Assembly (NCBI GenBank): GCA_964016885.1
Contig: OZ024744.1
Span: forward strand, 72,682,329-72,746,328
From: Eledone cirrhosa
Taxonomy: Eukaryota; Mollusca; Cephalopoda; Octopoda; Eledonidae
DNA length: 64,000 nt
Reading direction: 5' to 3'
In this document: piece after piece, positions 1-11,265 of the stretch
Layout of the letters: the number at the start of each line of letters is the position of its first letter
Position numbering within the stretch: position 1 is the first letter of the stretch
The notes under the pieces: generated by a model
What the model saw: only the letters and a program-made list of their open reading frames with translations
Told to the model about the DNA's origin: nothing
The model's database searches: none
Translations under genes and position numbers: made by a program

Positions 1-110
1 GATGTGAAGTAGGACAATTTAATCGTGTGCCTGTTGAAGTCAAACAAGATAACGTAGAATTCACCTTGTAGTATATATTTATATATATGTATAAAAAAAA
101 AATTATATAT

Positions 111-459
111 CATCATCATCATCATCATCATTTCATTTTACATCCGCTTTTTCCCTGCTTGCAAGGGTGGGATGGGAACTGATGCTGGCTTGATTTCTAC
201 AGCTGGATGCCCTTCCTAACACCAACCTCATTTACAGTGAGTGCTGGGTGCTTTTTTGCCGTGGCACCTCCACGACCACTTTACAGTGGAATGATAGGGA
301 CACCAGTCCCTATCATCTCATTTCTACAGCTGAGTAAACTGGAGCAATGTGAAATAAAGTGCCTTGCTCAAGGAAACAACACATCACCCGGTCTGAGAAT
401 TGAACTCACAACCTTTCGATTGCAAGGCCAATGCTCTAACCACTAAGCCATGTGCCTCC
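111..459 (-). mobile_element. SINE family A (tRNA-headed), near full length
   Basis: On the minus strand this begins with a tRNA-like head: an A-box match TGGCTTAGTGG and a B-box-like GAGTTCAATTC about 40 bases later. A body follows, then the tail ending GCGGATGTAAAATG and a (ATG)n run. Its last part is shared with the LINE 3' ends of this window. It is flanked on both sides by TA repeats. The open reading frame across it is not a gene. Known: tRNA-derived SINEs are abundant in octopus. Inferred: the family is named here only for bookkeeping. Confidence 0.85.
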
Positions 460-1107
460 ATATATATATATATTATATATATATATATAAATGATGATGA
501 TGATGGATATATATATCATATATATATATATATTTATATATATGATATATATATATGATATATATAATATATATATTATATATATATGATATATATAATA
601 TATATATTATATATATATATATATATAATATATATATCATATATATATATATATAATATATATATCATATATATATATATAATATATATATCATATATAT
701 ATATATATGATATATATATCATATATATATATATAATATATATATCATATATATATATATATGATATATATATATCATATATATATATATATATGATATA
801 TATATCATATATATATATATATAATATATATATCATATATATATATATATGATATATATATCATATATATATATATAATATATATATCATATATATATAT
901 ATATGATATATATATCATATATATATATATATATGATATATATATCATATATATATATATATGATATATATATCATATATATATATATATGATATATATA
1001 TCATATATATATATATATGATATATATATCATATATATATATATATATGATATATATATCATATATATATATATATATGATATATATATATATATATATA
1101 TATATCG

Positions 1108-1139
<32 letters not shown>

Positions 1140-1231
1140 ATATATATCATATATATATATGATATATACATCATATATATATATATATCATATATATATA
1201 TGATATATATATATATGATATATATATATAT
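460..1231. repeat. TA-rich block of ATATATC/GATATAT units
   Basis: About 770 bases of almost pure alternating A and T, punctuated by ATGATGATG near 490-505 and by regularly spaced ATATATATC and GATATATAT steps. Each step is its neighbour's reverse complement, so the block can form many small cruciforms. Long reading frames on both strands made of Y, I and D are composition artefacts. Confidence 0.95.
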
Positions 1232-1547
1232 CCATCATCATTTTACGTCCGCAAGGGTGGGACAGGAACTGATTCTGGCTTGGTTTCTACAGCTGGATGC
1301 CCTTCCTAACACCAACCTCATTTACAGTGAGTGCTGGGTGCTTTTTTGCCGTGGCACCTCCACGACCACTTTGCAGTGGAATGATATGTACCCCAGTCCC
1401 TATCATCTCATTTCTACAGCTGAGTAAACTGGAGCAATGTGAAATAAAGTGTCTTGCTCAAGGAAACAACACATCACCTGGTCTGAGAATTGAACTCACA
1501 ACCTTTCGATTATATCAATGCTCTAACCACTAAGCCATGTGCCTCCA
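1232..1547 (-). mobile_element. SINE family A, second copy
   Basis: Same element and orientation as the copy at 111-459, with the same tRNA-like head at the right end. It lacks about a dozen bases of the tail (the CTTTTCCCTGCTT part) and has a small substitution, TATAT, in the tRNA region. The two copies bracket the TA block as direct repeats. Confidence 0.85.
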
Positions 1548-1885
1548 TATATATATATATATGTGTGTATGTATATATACTCTGTTATTTTACTGTCATC
1601 ATATCATATAATGATTAGCATAGAAGCAGCAGTTTTGTTGCTGCTATTCGTCAAAGAATTTTATTTCTGTTGTACAGCAGGATATTCCATGGAGTAAATG
1701 TAACTATTTCTTATTTCTCTTTGGAAATCTTCCAGACTGACCAGACTGACTACCACCATTTTATTTTATTTATTTATTTATTCTTCAACTTCCTATGATT
1801 GGTTTTCGTCTGTTTTAACCATTTTGGAAGCAATTTTCTCGCTGTGTACTTTTAGAGCTAAATTACATTCAATTAGTAAACATTG

Positions 1886-2060
1886 TGTATATATGTATGT
1901 GTGTGTGTATACATATATGTATGTGTGTACATGTGTGTAATGTGTGTATGTATACGTGTGTGTATATATATGTATATGTGCGTATATGTGTATGTATATA
2001 TGTGTACGTATGTGTATAGATATATATATGTGTGTGTGTACATGAGTATGCGGGCATGCA
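1886..2060. repeat. TG/TATG microsatellite
   Basis: Imperfect (TG)n, (TATG)n and (TA)n mixtures. The reading frames of Y, I, C, V and T residues on both strands are repeat artefacts. Confidence 0.95.
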
Positions 2061-2998
2061 TAAATGATAAACAAATAAATAAAACAAACAAAAAGGATAT
2101 TTGATTAATTATATTTAAATGTTCTGGCATGAATTGTGTGTGTGTGCGTTTCCGTATGTGTGTGTGTGTATGTATATGTGTGTGTATGTGTGCGTGTTTT
2201 TATATTGTATATTGTCTATTTTATGAGTGTTTTTATTTCATTTAAACACATGTCTACTGTCTGGAGTGGCAGATATTATTTCTCCAGCATTTTCAGAAGA
2301 TATTCAAAATGGTAATTAAAAGTAATTATTTCAAGGACTTTTATAAACAGAATTATGAAGACATAATTCCAATTTTCTGATTATTATTTCCTAGTCAGAT
2401 GAAGTAATTTCAGAATATATTTCATTTATGAAATGCTTAATAAATTTAATTTGTCTACTTAAGGAGCATTAGTTCTGCTTCAACATTTTCCTATTAAAAT
2501 TAATTGAGCTTTTGAATTTTTTCTACTTCTATTATTGTAAATTTATTTTATTTTATTTATTCCTGTTGTGTTAATTTGTTTTTGATATATATATATATAT
2601 ACACACTCACATACATTCATACATATATATATACATATGTACACACCCATACATTCATATATATATATATATCTATATATTGTTTATTTCTTTGTGCAGA
2701 CTTGATTGAAACAAAACAAGATAATTTATTCAATCTGAAATATTTAGATTAATATATTTAACTGACTTTATTGAAATGTTTTCATACACTGTTATAAGAT
2801 GCACTGCAGTAGTTACAAAGTTGGCCATATACTGACCCACAGATCAGAAATTCAAATGCATAATTAAGATAATTTCATAAAACTTTCTTAAACTGAATCA
2901 ACTACACTCATTTTTTTTTCTTTATCTGGTAGGTTTGGAGTAAGGGCAGTGCCCATGGCCTTCACAGGCCATCCAGAACCATCATATTTATATATATA
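2061..2998. other. AT-rich unique DNA, no gene seen
   Basis: Only short GT runs (about 2135-2200) and TA/CA runs (about 2585-2675) stand out. No coding signal or recognised repeat. Confidence 0.6.
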
Positions 2999-3640
2999 CA
3001 GGGTGCGGATAATATTTGTTCGCAAGATTACTGTCTAGGAAAAAGTAACAGAGTAGTTTTATTTTTTAAGATATATTTATCAAACTTGGGTCAGTTTGTC
3101 TTCATGACTTGTTCTTTCGATCTCACTCGATAAACCCGCCATTGGCTTTGATGACGGCCTCAAGCTGGCCTCGGAACCGGCTACTGGTCTTCATCACTGT
3201 CCCCCAACTTAGGCCCCTAAAGGCACTTGACATCCTGGCCTTCAGATTGTCTTTCTTATTGCAGCTAGATATGTTGGTGTCTCGTTCCACTGCGCCCCAC
3301 ACAAAGAAGTTGAGGGGGTTGCAGTCAGGCGAGCTGGGAGGCCAGATGTCAGGTGAAGTGTGGTCAACGAAGGTCTCTTTCGGCTGGTATGGCAGGGCGC
3401 TGAGTCTTGATGCCACATGTACGGCCTACCTGCAGCTACCTGGTTGATCCAGGATGTAGCCATCGGTGTTCAGCTTGAAGCCCTCATGGAAGAAGTGAAG
3501 TGGCATGACATCACCTTGACTGCTGACGACACCTAAGATCAATGTTGTCGCTGGAAACTTTGTCTGCATGACTCTGGGCACGTCTTTGGATGAGACACTA
3601 TTCTCCTGCTGACGCTGAGAAAGTCTGACATTTCCTTATT
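2999..3640 (-). pseudogene. Tc1/mariner-type transposase remnant
   Basis: A dead DNA transposon read on the minus strand. Joining two frames by eye gives the C-terminal half of an IS630/Tc1/mariner transposase. There is a second catalytic aspartate in HQDSAPCH (around 3385-3400), a third in WPPSSPDCNPL (around 3320), then WGAVERDTN and the C-terminal RLEAVI-like stretch ending with a stop near 3123. A frame change separates the two motifs, and the N-terminal DNA-binding part and first aspartate were not found. The left edge starts CAGGGTGCGG after a TA, as expected for a terminal repeat with TA target duplication. The right terminal repeat was not identified, so the right boundary is approximate. 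The motifs place it in this superfamily; the subfamily is uncertain. Confidence 0.8.
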
Positions 3641-3889
3641 TGTCCTCCCAGCGCGGATTCCAAGAAGAACTCCGTATGAATGTACTTATATATGAGAGGT
3701 GAATATATATATCTGTATATAGGTGAACGCAAGCACGCAAGCTCTTTGTGTGTGTGTGTAGGTCCACACAGATAAGTGTACGATTAATGACTCGGAATGC
3801 CTCTTTATAGGTGTGAGCACATGTGCATGTGGGTGTATATGTAGGGAGGAGGCAAGCAAGCAAGGGATTGGCATGGGAATTCATAAAAA

Positions 3890-4242
3890 CTCGACTACAC
3901 ACAGCAGTAATTTTGCCGATGTATTGGGGTGGGTGACAGCTCACGCCTGAATGGAGATGGCCAGTGGGCAGATTTCAATGGTCAAGCACTATGATGACGT
4001 CACAAACTATCAACCAATCTAAGTGCCGTGCAAACAGGATGATGGCAGATGATAAAGTTTCGAAGGGTCGGAGTCCAGCAGAAAGAGAATTTGCTTTGAA
4101 ATCACTAGACGTATCTGAGGAACTTGCGAATCCAGAGTCCAGTTCGATCCACAAACAGATCGCACCTCGAGCTGTTCGCCGGAGAAACAATTGTAGTACG
4201 AAATAAATTGTGTTCCAATGGATCTCTAATTCTTCGTTTTCC

Positions 4243-4245
<3 letters not shown>
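3890..4245. other. CpG-containing segment with CRE palindrome, unclassified
   Basis: This stretch is richer in G, C and CpG than its surroundings. It contains TGACGTCA (about 3995) and has open frames on both strands (80 codons at 3964-4206 plus; 89 codons at 3975-4244 minus). Neither frame resembles a family I know. A solo LTR or other regulatory end of a transposon is possible because AATAAA lies near the right edge. No function is claimed. Confidence 0.3.
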
Positions 4246-4285
<40 letters not shown>

Positions 4286-5880
4286 TAAAAAAGTTGAACC
4301 CAAGGAAACTAGCTTATATTTTGCATTGGCAAAAAGTTATATAAATACTATCAATAAACGGTGGAATATGTTTTATGTGTTGAATTGAGATATTGTTTTG
4401 GTTAGAAGTATTAATTGGAGAGAGAGAGAGAAACATGGAATATCAACTGGTATTGAAGAATAAAGAATAGTGTGAGATGTGGAAGAAGGGGAGATAAAGA
4501 GTGTTAGTAGAGGGAGGGACAACATTGATCCAAGCAAGAAAATAGAATGGAAAAAGCTAGAACATTAGTAAAAAAAAAAAGTTGAGCAGAAGAGGAAAGG
4601 GAGGGAAAGGATGTAACAACAAACACTGTGCAAACATGCAAATACATTATTTTTTTACTTTTTCTCCTACTTTTAATCAGTAGACTGTAACTATGCTGTC
4701 GGACCACCGTGAAGAGATATAATCCATCATATTGACCTCAGTATTTACTTTCTCCAAGCATTGTACTTATTTTATCGATCTCTACCTTTTGGAATGATGA
4801 GCAATGTTATTAAAAAAGACTATGCTGCCTTCAAACTGAACATATACTGTTGAATTACATTTTATCATGAACAGGTCAAAGAGAATCACTTCTATGTTCT
4901 TGTGGTAACTTTCCAGAAACTCTTTGGCATGATCTGTTTTTAATGTAAGAACTTTCAGTTTGAGAGAGAGTATATCTTGAAGACGATCACCAAAAATGTA
5001 CCAAGCTTGATGTCAAAGATCTACCAACTGTAAACAAAATCTTTTTGAATACATGGAGGTTAGGAAAACCTCCTAGGTGCTTTACAGCTTCTCTTGCTCT
5101 CCATTTTTTTCTTTATTTTTCTTATGCTTATGCCCCCCCCCCCCCCCCCCATTTGGCCTTCCTTATTTAATTTTTTAATTTTATTTTTTAGATTTAATTT
5201 TTTTATTTTTATATTCACTTATCTCTGTGTATTTTGTTTCTCATCTATAACAATTGCTAGATACTTCCATTAGTCTGTCATGGCTTACTAGCTCTATACA
5301 GACATTTAAATTGATTAAATGAATAAATAAATGTAGGCTATAAACCATCAGAAAATATAAACATAGATTTACACACACACTTTCCTTTTACCCATAGTCG
5401 ACTCAATAAGCAGAGTTTTAAACTTCTATTTATGCCGGTCTAGAATTCAAATTCTCCGTTTTTCTCTCGGATTTTCAATTAATATTTTACATGTTTTTAA
5501 TAATATGTCTCATTCTGTTGGACCCTTCCTAAAAACTAATCTTCTCCTAAAGTTACCCATTTCCCGCCCTCCCACCCCCCACTCACCACCATTGCTATAT
5601 GGTCCAATCATAACTCAGTGGCTTATAGTAAGTTCTCTAACAAATCAGTATAGCAAAGCTACCACCTCGGTTACTACTGCTTAAGTTTAGACCTGTTTGA
5701 TGGGTGGACTGCGGAATTTGGAAAGTCTAAGCACTGAATGACAATGTCACAGATAAAGATTAATTCACCTTCTACTGCAGGATGAGAATACAAGGACCCC
5801 TCTTTATTTCAGACACGGATGACCAACATAATTCCATCTCCCACACCCCTCCCTGTCCCTCCAACCCATCCATCCCACCC
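4246..5880. other. AT-rich DNA without recognised gene
   Basis: Contains a TA run at 4247-4282, a GAGA run near 4420, a run of about 18 C at 5132-5150 and polypyrimidine DNA. Nothing coding is recognised before the LINE begins near 5880. Confidence 0.6.
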
Positions 5881-5898
5881 TCCCAACTTCAGAGTTGG

Positions 5899-6465
5899 TG
5901 CCAGATTCATCGTGCGTAAAAAAAGATGCTATAAACTTTTCTGGGTGGAAAATGACAAAGGCCTGGGTGGTGTAGGAATTATGTTAGCTGAAAAATGGGT
6001 AGATAAGGTAATTGATGTAAATAAAGTGAATGACAGAATAATTAAAATAAGACTAGTTCTAAATAGAACTACTGTGACAATAAGATCCGCTTACGCACCC
6101 CAATCTGATCTACCTGACGTTATAAAGGTTCTATGAGATGCTAATGCACACTACCTCCCAAATAACCGACAGGAACTACTTAATTATTGCTGGCGATCTA
6201 AACAGTCGCGTTGGACAACATAGTGATGGCTATGATGGAATCCATGGTGGCTATGGGGTTGGAAATAGAAATGAGGAGGGCTTCAGAATCCAGGAATTCT
6301 GTGACGCTAATAACCTAACTATCTGTAACACAAACTTCAAAAAACAAGAAAACCACTTGATCACCTAAAGATCAGGGGTACACGCCAGCCAGATAGATTA
6401 TATCCTTACTAGCAGACGGGACAAAGTGTCTGTTGTAAACATCCCTCCCCCATGAAGAATGCACC
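5899..6465 (+). pseudogene. EEP-type endonuclease domain of LINE, broken
   Basis: This encodes the second half of an endonuclease/exonuclease/phosphatase domain, which nicks target DNA to prime reverse transcription. Visible parts are GGVGIMLAEKWVDKV, IRSAYAPQ and the family motif IIAGDLNSRVG, whose Asp and Asn are catalytic-site residues in this fold, then SQIDYILTSRRD near 6395-6420. The first catalytic residues (N-terminal Asn and Glu) are absent because the copy is truncated. Stops at about 6135 and 6367 split it into three frames, so it cannot make a working enzyme. Confidence 0.85.
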
Positions 6466-7144
6466 TCCCAACATAGCCTAGTAGTTAGTGACCTCATAGT
6501 CAGGAATAGACATACTTGACGACAGAGGAGGCCTACCTTGAGGAGAAGAATATGGAAGTTGAAGGACCCCATAGCCAGTGACAAATTTAAAAGCTTATTA
6601 CTTGATGCCTTTGACAATAAGGAAGAGCAATTAAAGACGTGCAGTATAGAGGAACAGTGGCAAATCTTGAAAGTGAACCTGCTGAAAGCAACGGATGAAA
6701 TCTGTGGCTGGAGCAGACCTATTGGCAGGAGGAGAGTAACTTGGTGGTGGAACAGTAAGGTGGAGGAGACAATCAAGGCCAAAAAGCAGGCTTGGAAAGT
6801 ATGGCAGGATGGGGGAAGTAGAGAGAACAATCAAGTGGCCAGAGAGAAGCTAGGAGACAAGTGTACCTTGCAAAAAGGGAAGCAGAGGATAGAAAGTTCA
6901 AGCATGTTTTACAACGTGAAGTGTTCAGGATTGCTAGACAATGTGTCAAGGAAAACCGTGATATTGATGAGGAGAAGTGTGTCCGTAATGATAACGGTGT
7001 ACTTGCCCTCACTGATACTGATAAGAAGATAGCCTGGAAATGTCACTACGAGAGACTATTAAATGAGGAGAATAAATGGGAAAAAGATAGTCTGCCCCAA
7101 ATCGATCCAATAGAAGGACCAGCGGCGCAAGTTAAAGGTAGTAT

Positions 7145-8156
7145 AATAAGTAAGGCAATCAAAGATATGAAGACAGGCAAAGCAGCTGGGCCTTCGGAGT
7201 TAGTTGCTGAGATGTTGAAGGCATCTGGATGTTGAAGGCATCTGGAATAGAAGGACATACTATGGTCATCCGTATAGTTAACCAAGTAATACAGAATGGG
7301 GTCATACCAAAAGACTGGCATAACAGCCTCATCATTGACTGCTACAAGAGTAAAGGGGATGCCCTAGATAGGGGAAACTATAGAGGCATTAAATTATTTG
7401 ACCAGGTCATGAAGGTCACAGAAAAAGTTATAGTGCAACTAATCAGAGAGCGAATTGATCTAGATGAAATGCAGTTTGGGTTTGTGTCGGGTAAAAGTAC
7501 CATAGACGCTCTTTTCCTTGTACGACAACTACAGGAGAAGTTCCTAGCTAAAAGTAAACCCCTCTACTTAGCTTTTGTAGACCTGGAGAAAGCCTTTGAC
7601 AGAGTCCCCCCGCTCCATTATCTGGTGGGCTCTTAGAAAACTAGGTGTAGATGAATGGCTTGTGAGAGCTATACAAACTATGTATAAAGAAACAGTCAGT
7701 AAGGTTAGAATTAACAATGAATATTGTGAAGAATTTAGTGTAAAAGTTGGTGCTCATCAGGGCTCTGTCCTTAGCCCCCTCCTATTTATTATTGCCCTTC
7801 AGGCTATAACAGAGGAGTTCAAGACCGGCTGCCCATGGGAACTCCTATACGCAGATGATCTAATGCTCATAGCTGAATCAATGGCTGAACTAGAGAAGAA
7901 ATTCCAAACATGGAAGCATGTCCTAGAATCAAAAGGCCTTAAAGTTAACTTGTCTAAGACTAAAGTTCTAGTTTGTAGAAAGGAAAATAGGGCACAGGTG
8001 CCCTCAGGGAAATGGCCATGCTCAGTGTGTAGGAAAGGAGTAGGCACAAATTCCATTTTATGTCCCAAATGCAAAGTATGGATACATAAAAGATGTAGTG
8101 GGATCACAGGTAAACTATCAAAATCAGCAGTGGTGGAGGGTGTCCTGAAAGTGCAG
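7145..8156 (+). pseudogene. LINE reverse transcriptase with PHD-like finger, broken
   Basis: RT motifs appear in order: DMKTGKAAGPSELVAEML (about 7167-7220), GNYRGIKL, QFGFVSGKSTIDALF, AFVDLEKAFDRVP with the first catalytic Asp (about 7575-7610), HQGSVLSPLLF, and YADD with the catalytic Asp pair (about 7848-7860). After KTKVLV comes a cysteine-rich segment, CSVCRKGVGTNS then CPKCKVWIHKRCSG, which fits C-x2-C, C-x2-C, H-x2-C of a PHD-like finger. The last Cys pair is missing. A related copy at 49373-50283 carries roughly 115 more bases here, so this copy has an internal deletion near 8120. Three frames are needed to read the whole domain. Confidence 0.9.
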
Positions 8157-8698
8157 TAGCCAGAGTCGGAACGGGATGGAAAAAGTTCAGAGAGCTTATA
8201 CCGCTGTTGGCCACAAAAGGTTTCTCTCTAAAAATGAAAGGCAGATTGTATGATGCCTGTATACGAACAGCGATGCTACATGGCAGTGAGACGTGGGCAT
8301 TACGTGCAGAGGACCTGCGCAGACTGGAAAGGAACAAAGCATGCATGCTCCGTTGGATGTGTAATAGTAATATACGTGAACGGCACAGCATAAATAAACT
8401 AAGTGAGAAATTAGGAATAAGAGGGATCAGATGCTGTTTACTTGAGAGAAGACTACATTGGTATGGCCACATGATGCGCATGAAAGACGACTGCTGTATA
8501 AAAAAGTGCAGGGCGATCAAAATTGATGGTAGTTACGAAGTAGGTAGACCCAGAAAAACCTGGGACGATCTGATAAATTCCGACCTTACACACTTGCATA
8601 TCTCTAAGACAATGTCACTGGACCGAGATCTTTGGCGCTACGCAGTAATACAGAAGACCCGCCTTGCCTATGTACAAAGCAAAACCTACAGTCAGTAG
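8157..8698 (+). pseudogene. LINE C-terminal domain after reverse transcriptase
   Basis: An open frame of 163 codons from 8207 to 8698 covers the conserved C-terminal part: KGRLYDACIRTAMLHGSET, LRRLERNKACMLRWMCN, LHWYGHMMRMKDD and GRPRKTWDDLINSDL. The same blocks recur in all the other RTE-like copies of this window. The role of this region is not well established in the family. The frame continues upstream without a start (about 8160), so it is part of the element polyprotein, not a separate gene. Confidence 0.9.
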
Positions 8699-8759
8699 GC
8701 ACCTCTTAACCAAATATACACCCCAATCCACTACCTACCCTATCCTCCCACTCCCACCA

Positions 8760-9080
8760 ACACCACCCTCTCTCTGTAAAGTTGGTACCACAACATCCAG
8801 TCCAAATAAATGAGATCAAGATCATGTATGTGTCATGACAAAAACACACAGTCCACGCTGTAATGTGGCTGTGTAGGTAACATGGTAAAAAGTTCCCAGT
8901 TCCACACTGTAAATGTGGTTGGTGTTAGGAAGGGCCTCCAGCCGTAGAAAACCTGCCAGATAGTCCTATATGAGCAAGACACAGTCACCCGACCAACCTT
9001 GCCTCAAGTGGGACAACTTCCGTCTAACCCATGCTAGCGTGGAAGATGGACGTTAAACGAAGATGATGATGATGATGACG
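8760..9080 (+). other. LINE 3' UTR and tail shared with SINEs
   Basis: Downstream of the stop, this region holds the module found alone many times in the window: AATGTGGTTGGTGTTAGG, then GGGCCTCCAGCCG, then the hairpin-forming CCATGCTAGCGTGG, then GATGGACGTTAAACG and (ATG)n. By analogy with other LINE/SINE pairs it is the likely recognition site for the element's own reverse transcriptase. Confidence 0.75.
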
Positions 9081-9089
9081 ACATCTATC

Positions 9090-9225
9090 ATAATCATCAT
9101 CATCATTGTTTTTACATTCATTTTTCCTTGGTGGCATGGCCTGGATGGGATGTTTTGAGACAATATTTTACAGTCAGATGCTTTTCCTGATGCCAACTCT
9201 TTTAGTCACTTCATACAACATGAAG
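9090..9225 (-). mobile_element. LINE/SINE tail fragment
   Basis: A diverged minus-strand copy of the CAT-repeat plus tail module, starting TCATCATCATCATTG and including TGCTTTTCCTGATGCCAAC. It abuts the tail of the long LINE, tail to tail. Confidence 0.6.
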
Positions 9226-9258
9226 GGATACGGTGTACCTATTCTAAAAACTGGGGTA

Positions 9259-9294
<36 letters not shown>

Positions 9295-9731
9295 AAGAAT
9301 TTGTAGTTTACTTGAAGCATTGTGTATGGTATACAATATTTGAAGTTTGAAAGCCACAACAATACAAGATGGATGGAAAAACAAATGTGTTTTTACCTTA
9401 ATTTATTTATATGTCCTGATATTTCAAGATTAAAATCTCTTCTTCCGAGGAAAATAAAACGGACTAATCCAGTGTCTGATTTGGTGCACTATACCATGCT
9501 AGTGGAACTGAGTTGTTTCTCTTTAAATCTGCATAGACACATATATAGTAATACGCGATGACCCACATGTGCATGCATACACGTGTGTGTGTAAGCACAC
9601 ATGCATGGATATAATTGTGTAAACACATGGATATAATTGTGTAAACACATGAATGCATAGATGAATAATATGCTCGTATGTGGGGCCTATGTGTACCCCT
9701 ATGTGTAGTCTAGTGGCCCTCAAAATTAGAT

Positions 9732-10815
9732 GTTGTGTGCCTAGTTCTATGTTAGGTATTGTGTGCCTAGTTTTATGTTAGGTATTGTGTGCCTAGTTCT
9801 ATGTTAGGTATTGTGTGCCTAGTTCTATGTTAGGTATTGTGTGCCTAGGTCTATGTTAGGTATTGTGTGCCTAGTTCTATGTTAGGTATTGTGTGCCTAG
9901 TTCTATGTTAGGTATTGTGTGCCTAGTTCTATGTTAGGTATTGTATGCCTAGGTCTATGTTAGGTATTGTGTGCCTAGTTCTATGTTAGGTATTGTGTGC
10001 CTAGTTCTATGTTAGGTATTGTGTGCCTAGTTCTATGTTAGGTATTGTGTGCCTAGTTCTATGTTAGGTATTGTGTGCCTAGTTTTATGTTAGGTATTGT
10101 GTGCCTAGTTTTATGTTAGGTATTGTGTGCCTAGTTCTATGTTAGGTATTGTGTGCCTAGGTCTATGTTAGGTATTGTGTGCCTAGTTCTATGTTAGGTA
10201 TTGTGTGCCTAGTTCTATGTTAGGTATTGCGTGCCTAGTTCTATGTTAGGTATTGCGTGCCTAGTTCTATGTTAGGTATTGCGTGCCTAGTTCTATGTTA
10301 GGTATTGTGTGCCTAGGTCTATGTTAGGTATTGTGTGCCTAGGTCTATGTTAGGTATTGTGTGCCTAGTTCTATGTTAGGTATTGTGTGCCTAGTTCTAT
10401 GTTAGGTATTGTGTGCCTAGGTCTATGTTAGGTATTGTGTGCCTAGTTCTATGTTAGGTATTGTGTGCCTAGTTCTATGTTAGGTATTGTGTGCCTAGTT
10501 CTATGTTAGGTATTGCGTGCCTAGGTCTATGTTAGGTATTGCGTGCCTAGGTCTATGTTAGGTATTGTGTGCCTAGGTCTATGTTAGGTATTGTGTGCCT
10601 AGGTCTATGTTAGGTATTGTGTGCCTAGGTCTATGTTAGGTATTGTGTGCCTAGGTCTATGTTAGGTATTGCGTGCCTAGTTCTATGTTAGGTATTGCGT
10701 GCCTAGGTCTATGTTAGGTATTGTGTGCCTAGGTCTATGTTAGGTATTGTGTGCCTAGGTCTATGTTAGGTATTGTGTGCCTAGTTCTATGTTAGGTATT
10801 GTGTGCCTAGTTCTA
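9732..10815. repeat. 26-bp minisatellite, about 42 units
   Basis: A tandem array with unit GTTAGGTATTGTGTGCCTAG followed by TTCTAT. Variants are few and recurrent: TTCT, GTCT or TTTT after CCTAG, and GTGTGC or GCGTGC (a CpG/TpG pair). There are no long open frames. Boundaries are sharp on both sides. Confidence 0.97.
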
Positions 10816-11177
10816 GTCTATTATTGATTTGTAGGTGTGTTGTGTCTATCATTAACGCTTCCTTAATTCTAAGATTGCCATAGATTCCTTTCTCTTGTTT
10901 CAACATTAACTGTTATTTTTAAAGCTTCCATAGTTTCCATCTAGTAAATTTTCAGTTATAAGGCATTGGTCAACTTGAGGCTATAGTAGAAGAAAGATAC
11001 TTGCTTAATAGTTGCCAAACAAACTCCTTAACCACACTGTCATACCTCTGCCTATCATCATCATCATCATCATCACTGGGAGCCTTTTTTACCATGTCTC
11101 CTATATATATATCCTGTGTGTGTGCATTCATTCATGCATGCATGTATGCATGTAGTTCAAGATAAAAAAAAAAGACA

Positions 11178-11265
11178 AAGGAAACATTGTTTCCTTTGTC
11201 TGATTTGATGAGTTCCACCCAACCCGGTAAGCGAATGAAGTCTGGGATCTTGTTGATCAATTTGT
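11178..11265 (+). mobile_element. SINE family B fragment
   Basis: Matches the 3' part of family B copies at 28888, 33367, 38041 and 43094 (GGAAACATTGTTTCC, then GTAAGCGAATGAAGTCTGGG, then GATCTTGTTGATCAAT). The tRNA head is missing. At its edge AGACAAAGGAAA and TTTCCTTTGTCT form a 12-bp hairpin with a 5-base loop. Confidence 0.65.

Larger units (their letters stand above)
5880..9080 (+). mobile_element. RTE-like LINE, longest copy, 5' truncated
   Basis: A non-LTR retrotransposon of about 3.2 kb. In order it carries part of an endonuclease, a linker, reverse transcriptase, a PHD-like zinc finger, a C-terminal domain, a 3' UTR and a (GATGAT)n tail. The start of the endonuclease is missing and the left edge is approximate. 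The reading frame is broken at several points, including stops near 6135 and 6368, a 17-bp tandem duplication at 7211-7244, a one-base slip near 7610 and a deletion near 8120. The clade call (RTE-like, from the EEP nuclease, RT motifs and simple-repeat tail) is inference. At least seven shorter relatives lie elsewhere in the window. Confidence 0.9.

Noticed and set aside
207..446. 79-codon frame seen again at 1297 and 63463
   Set aside because: Frame through SINE family A; the repeats explain the conservation.
576..1427. Reading frames rich in Y, I and D on both strands
   Set aside because: Translations of TA/ATATC repeats and SINE sequence.
9732..10815. CRISPR-like array
   Set aside because: Units are contiguous without unique spacers; eukaryotic minisatellite.
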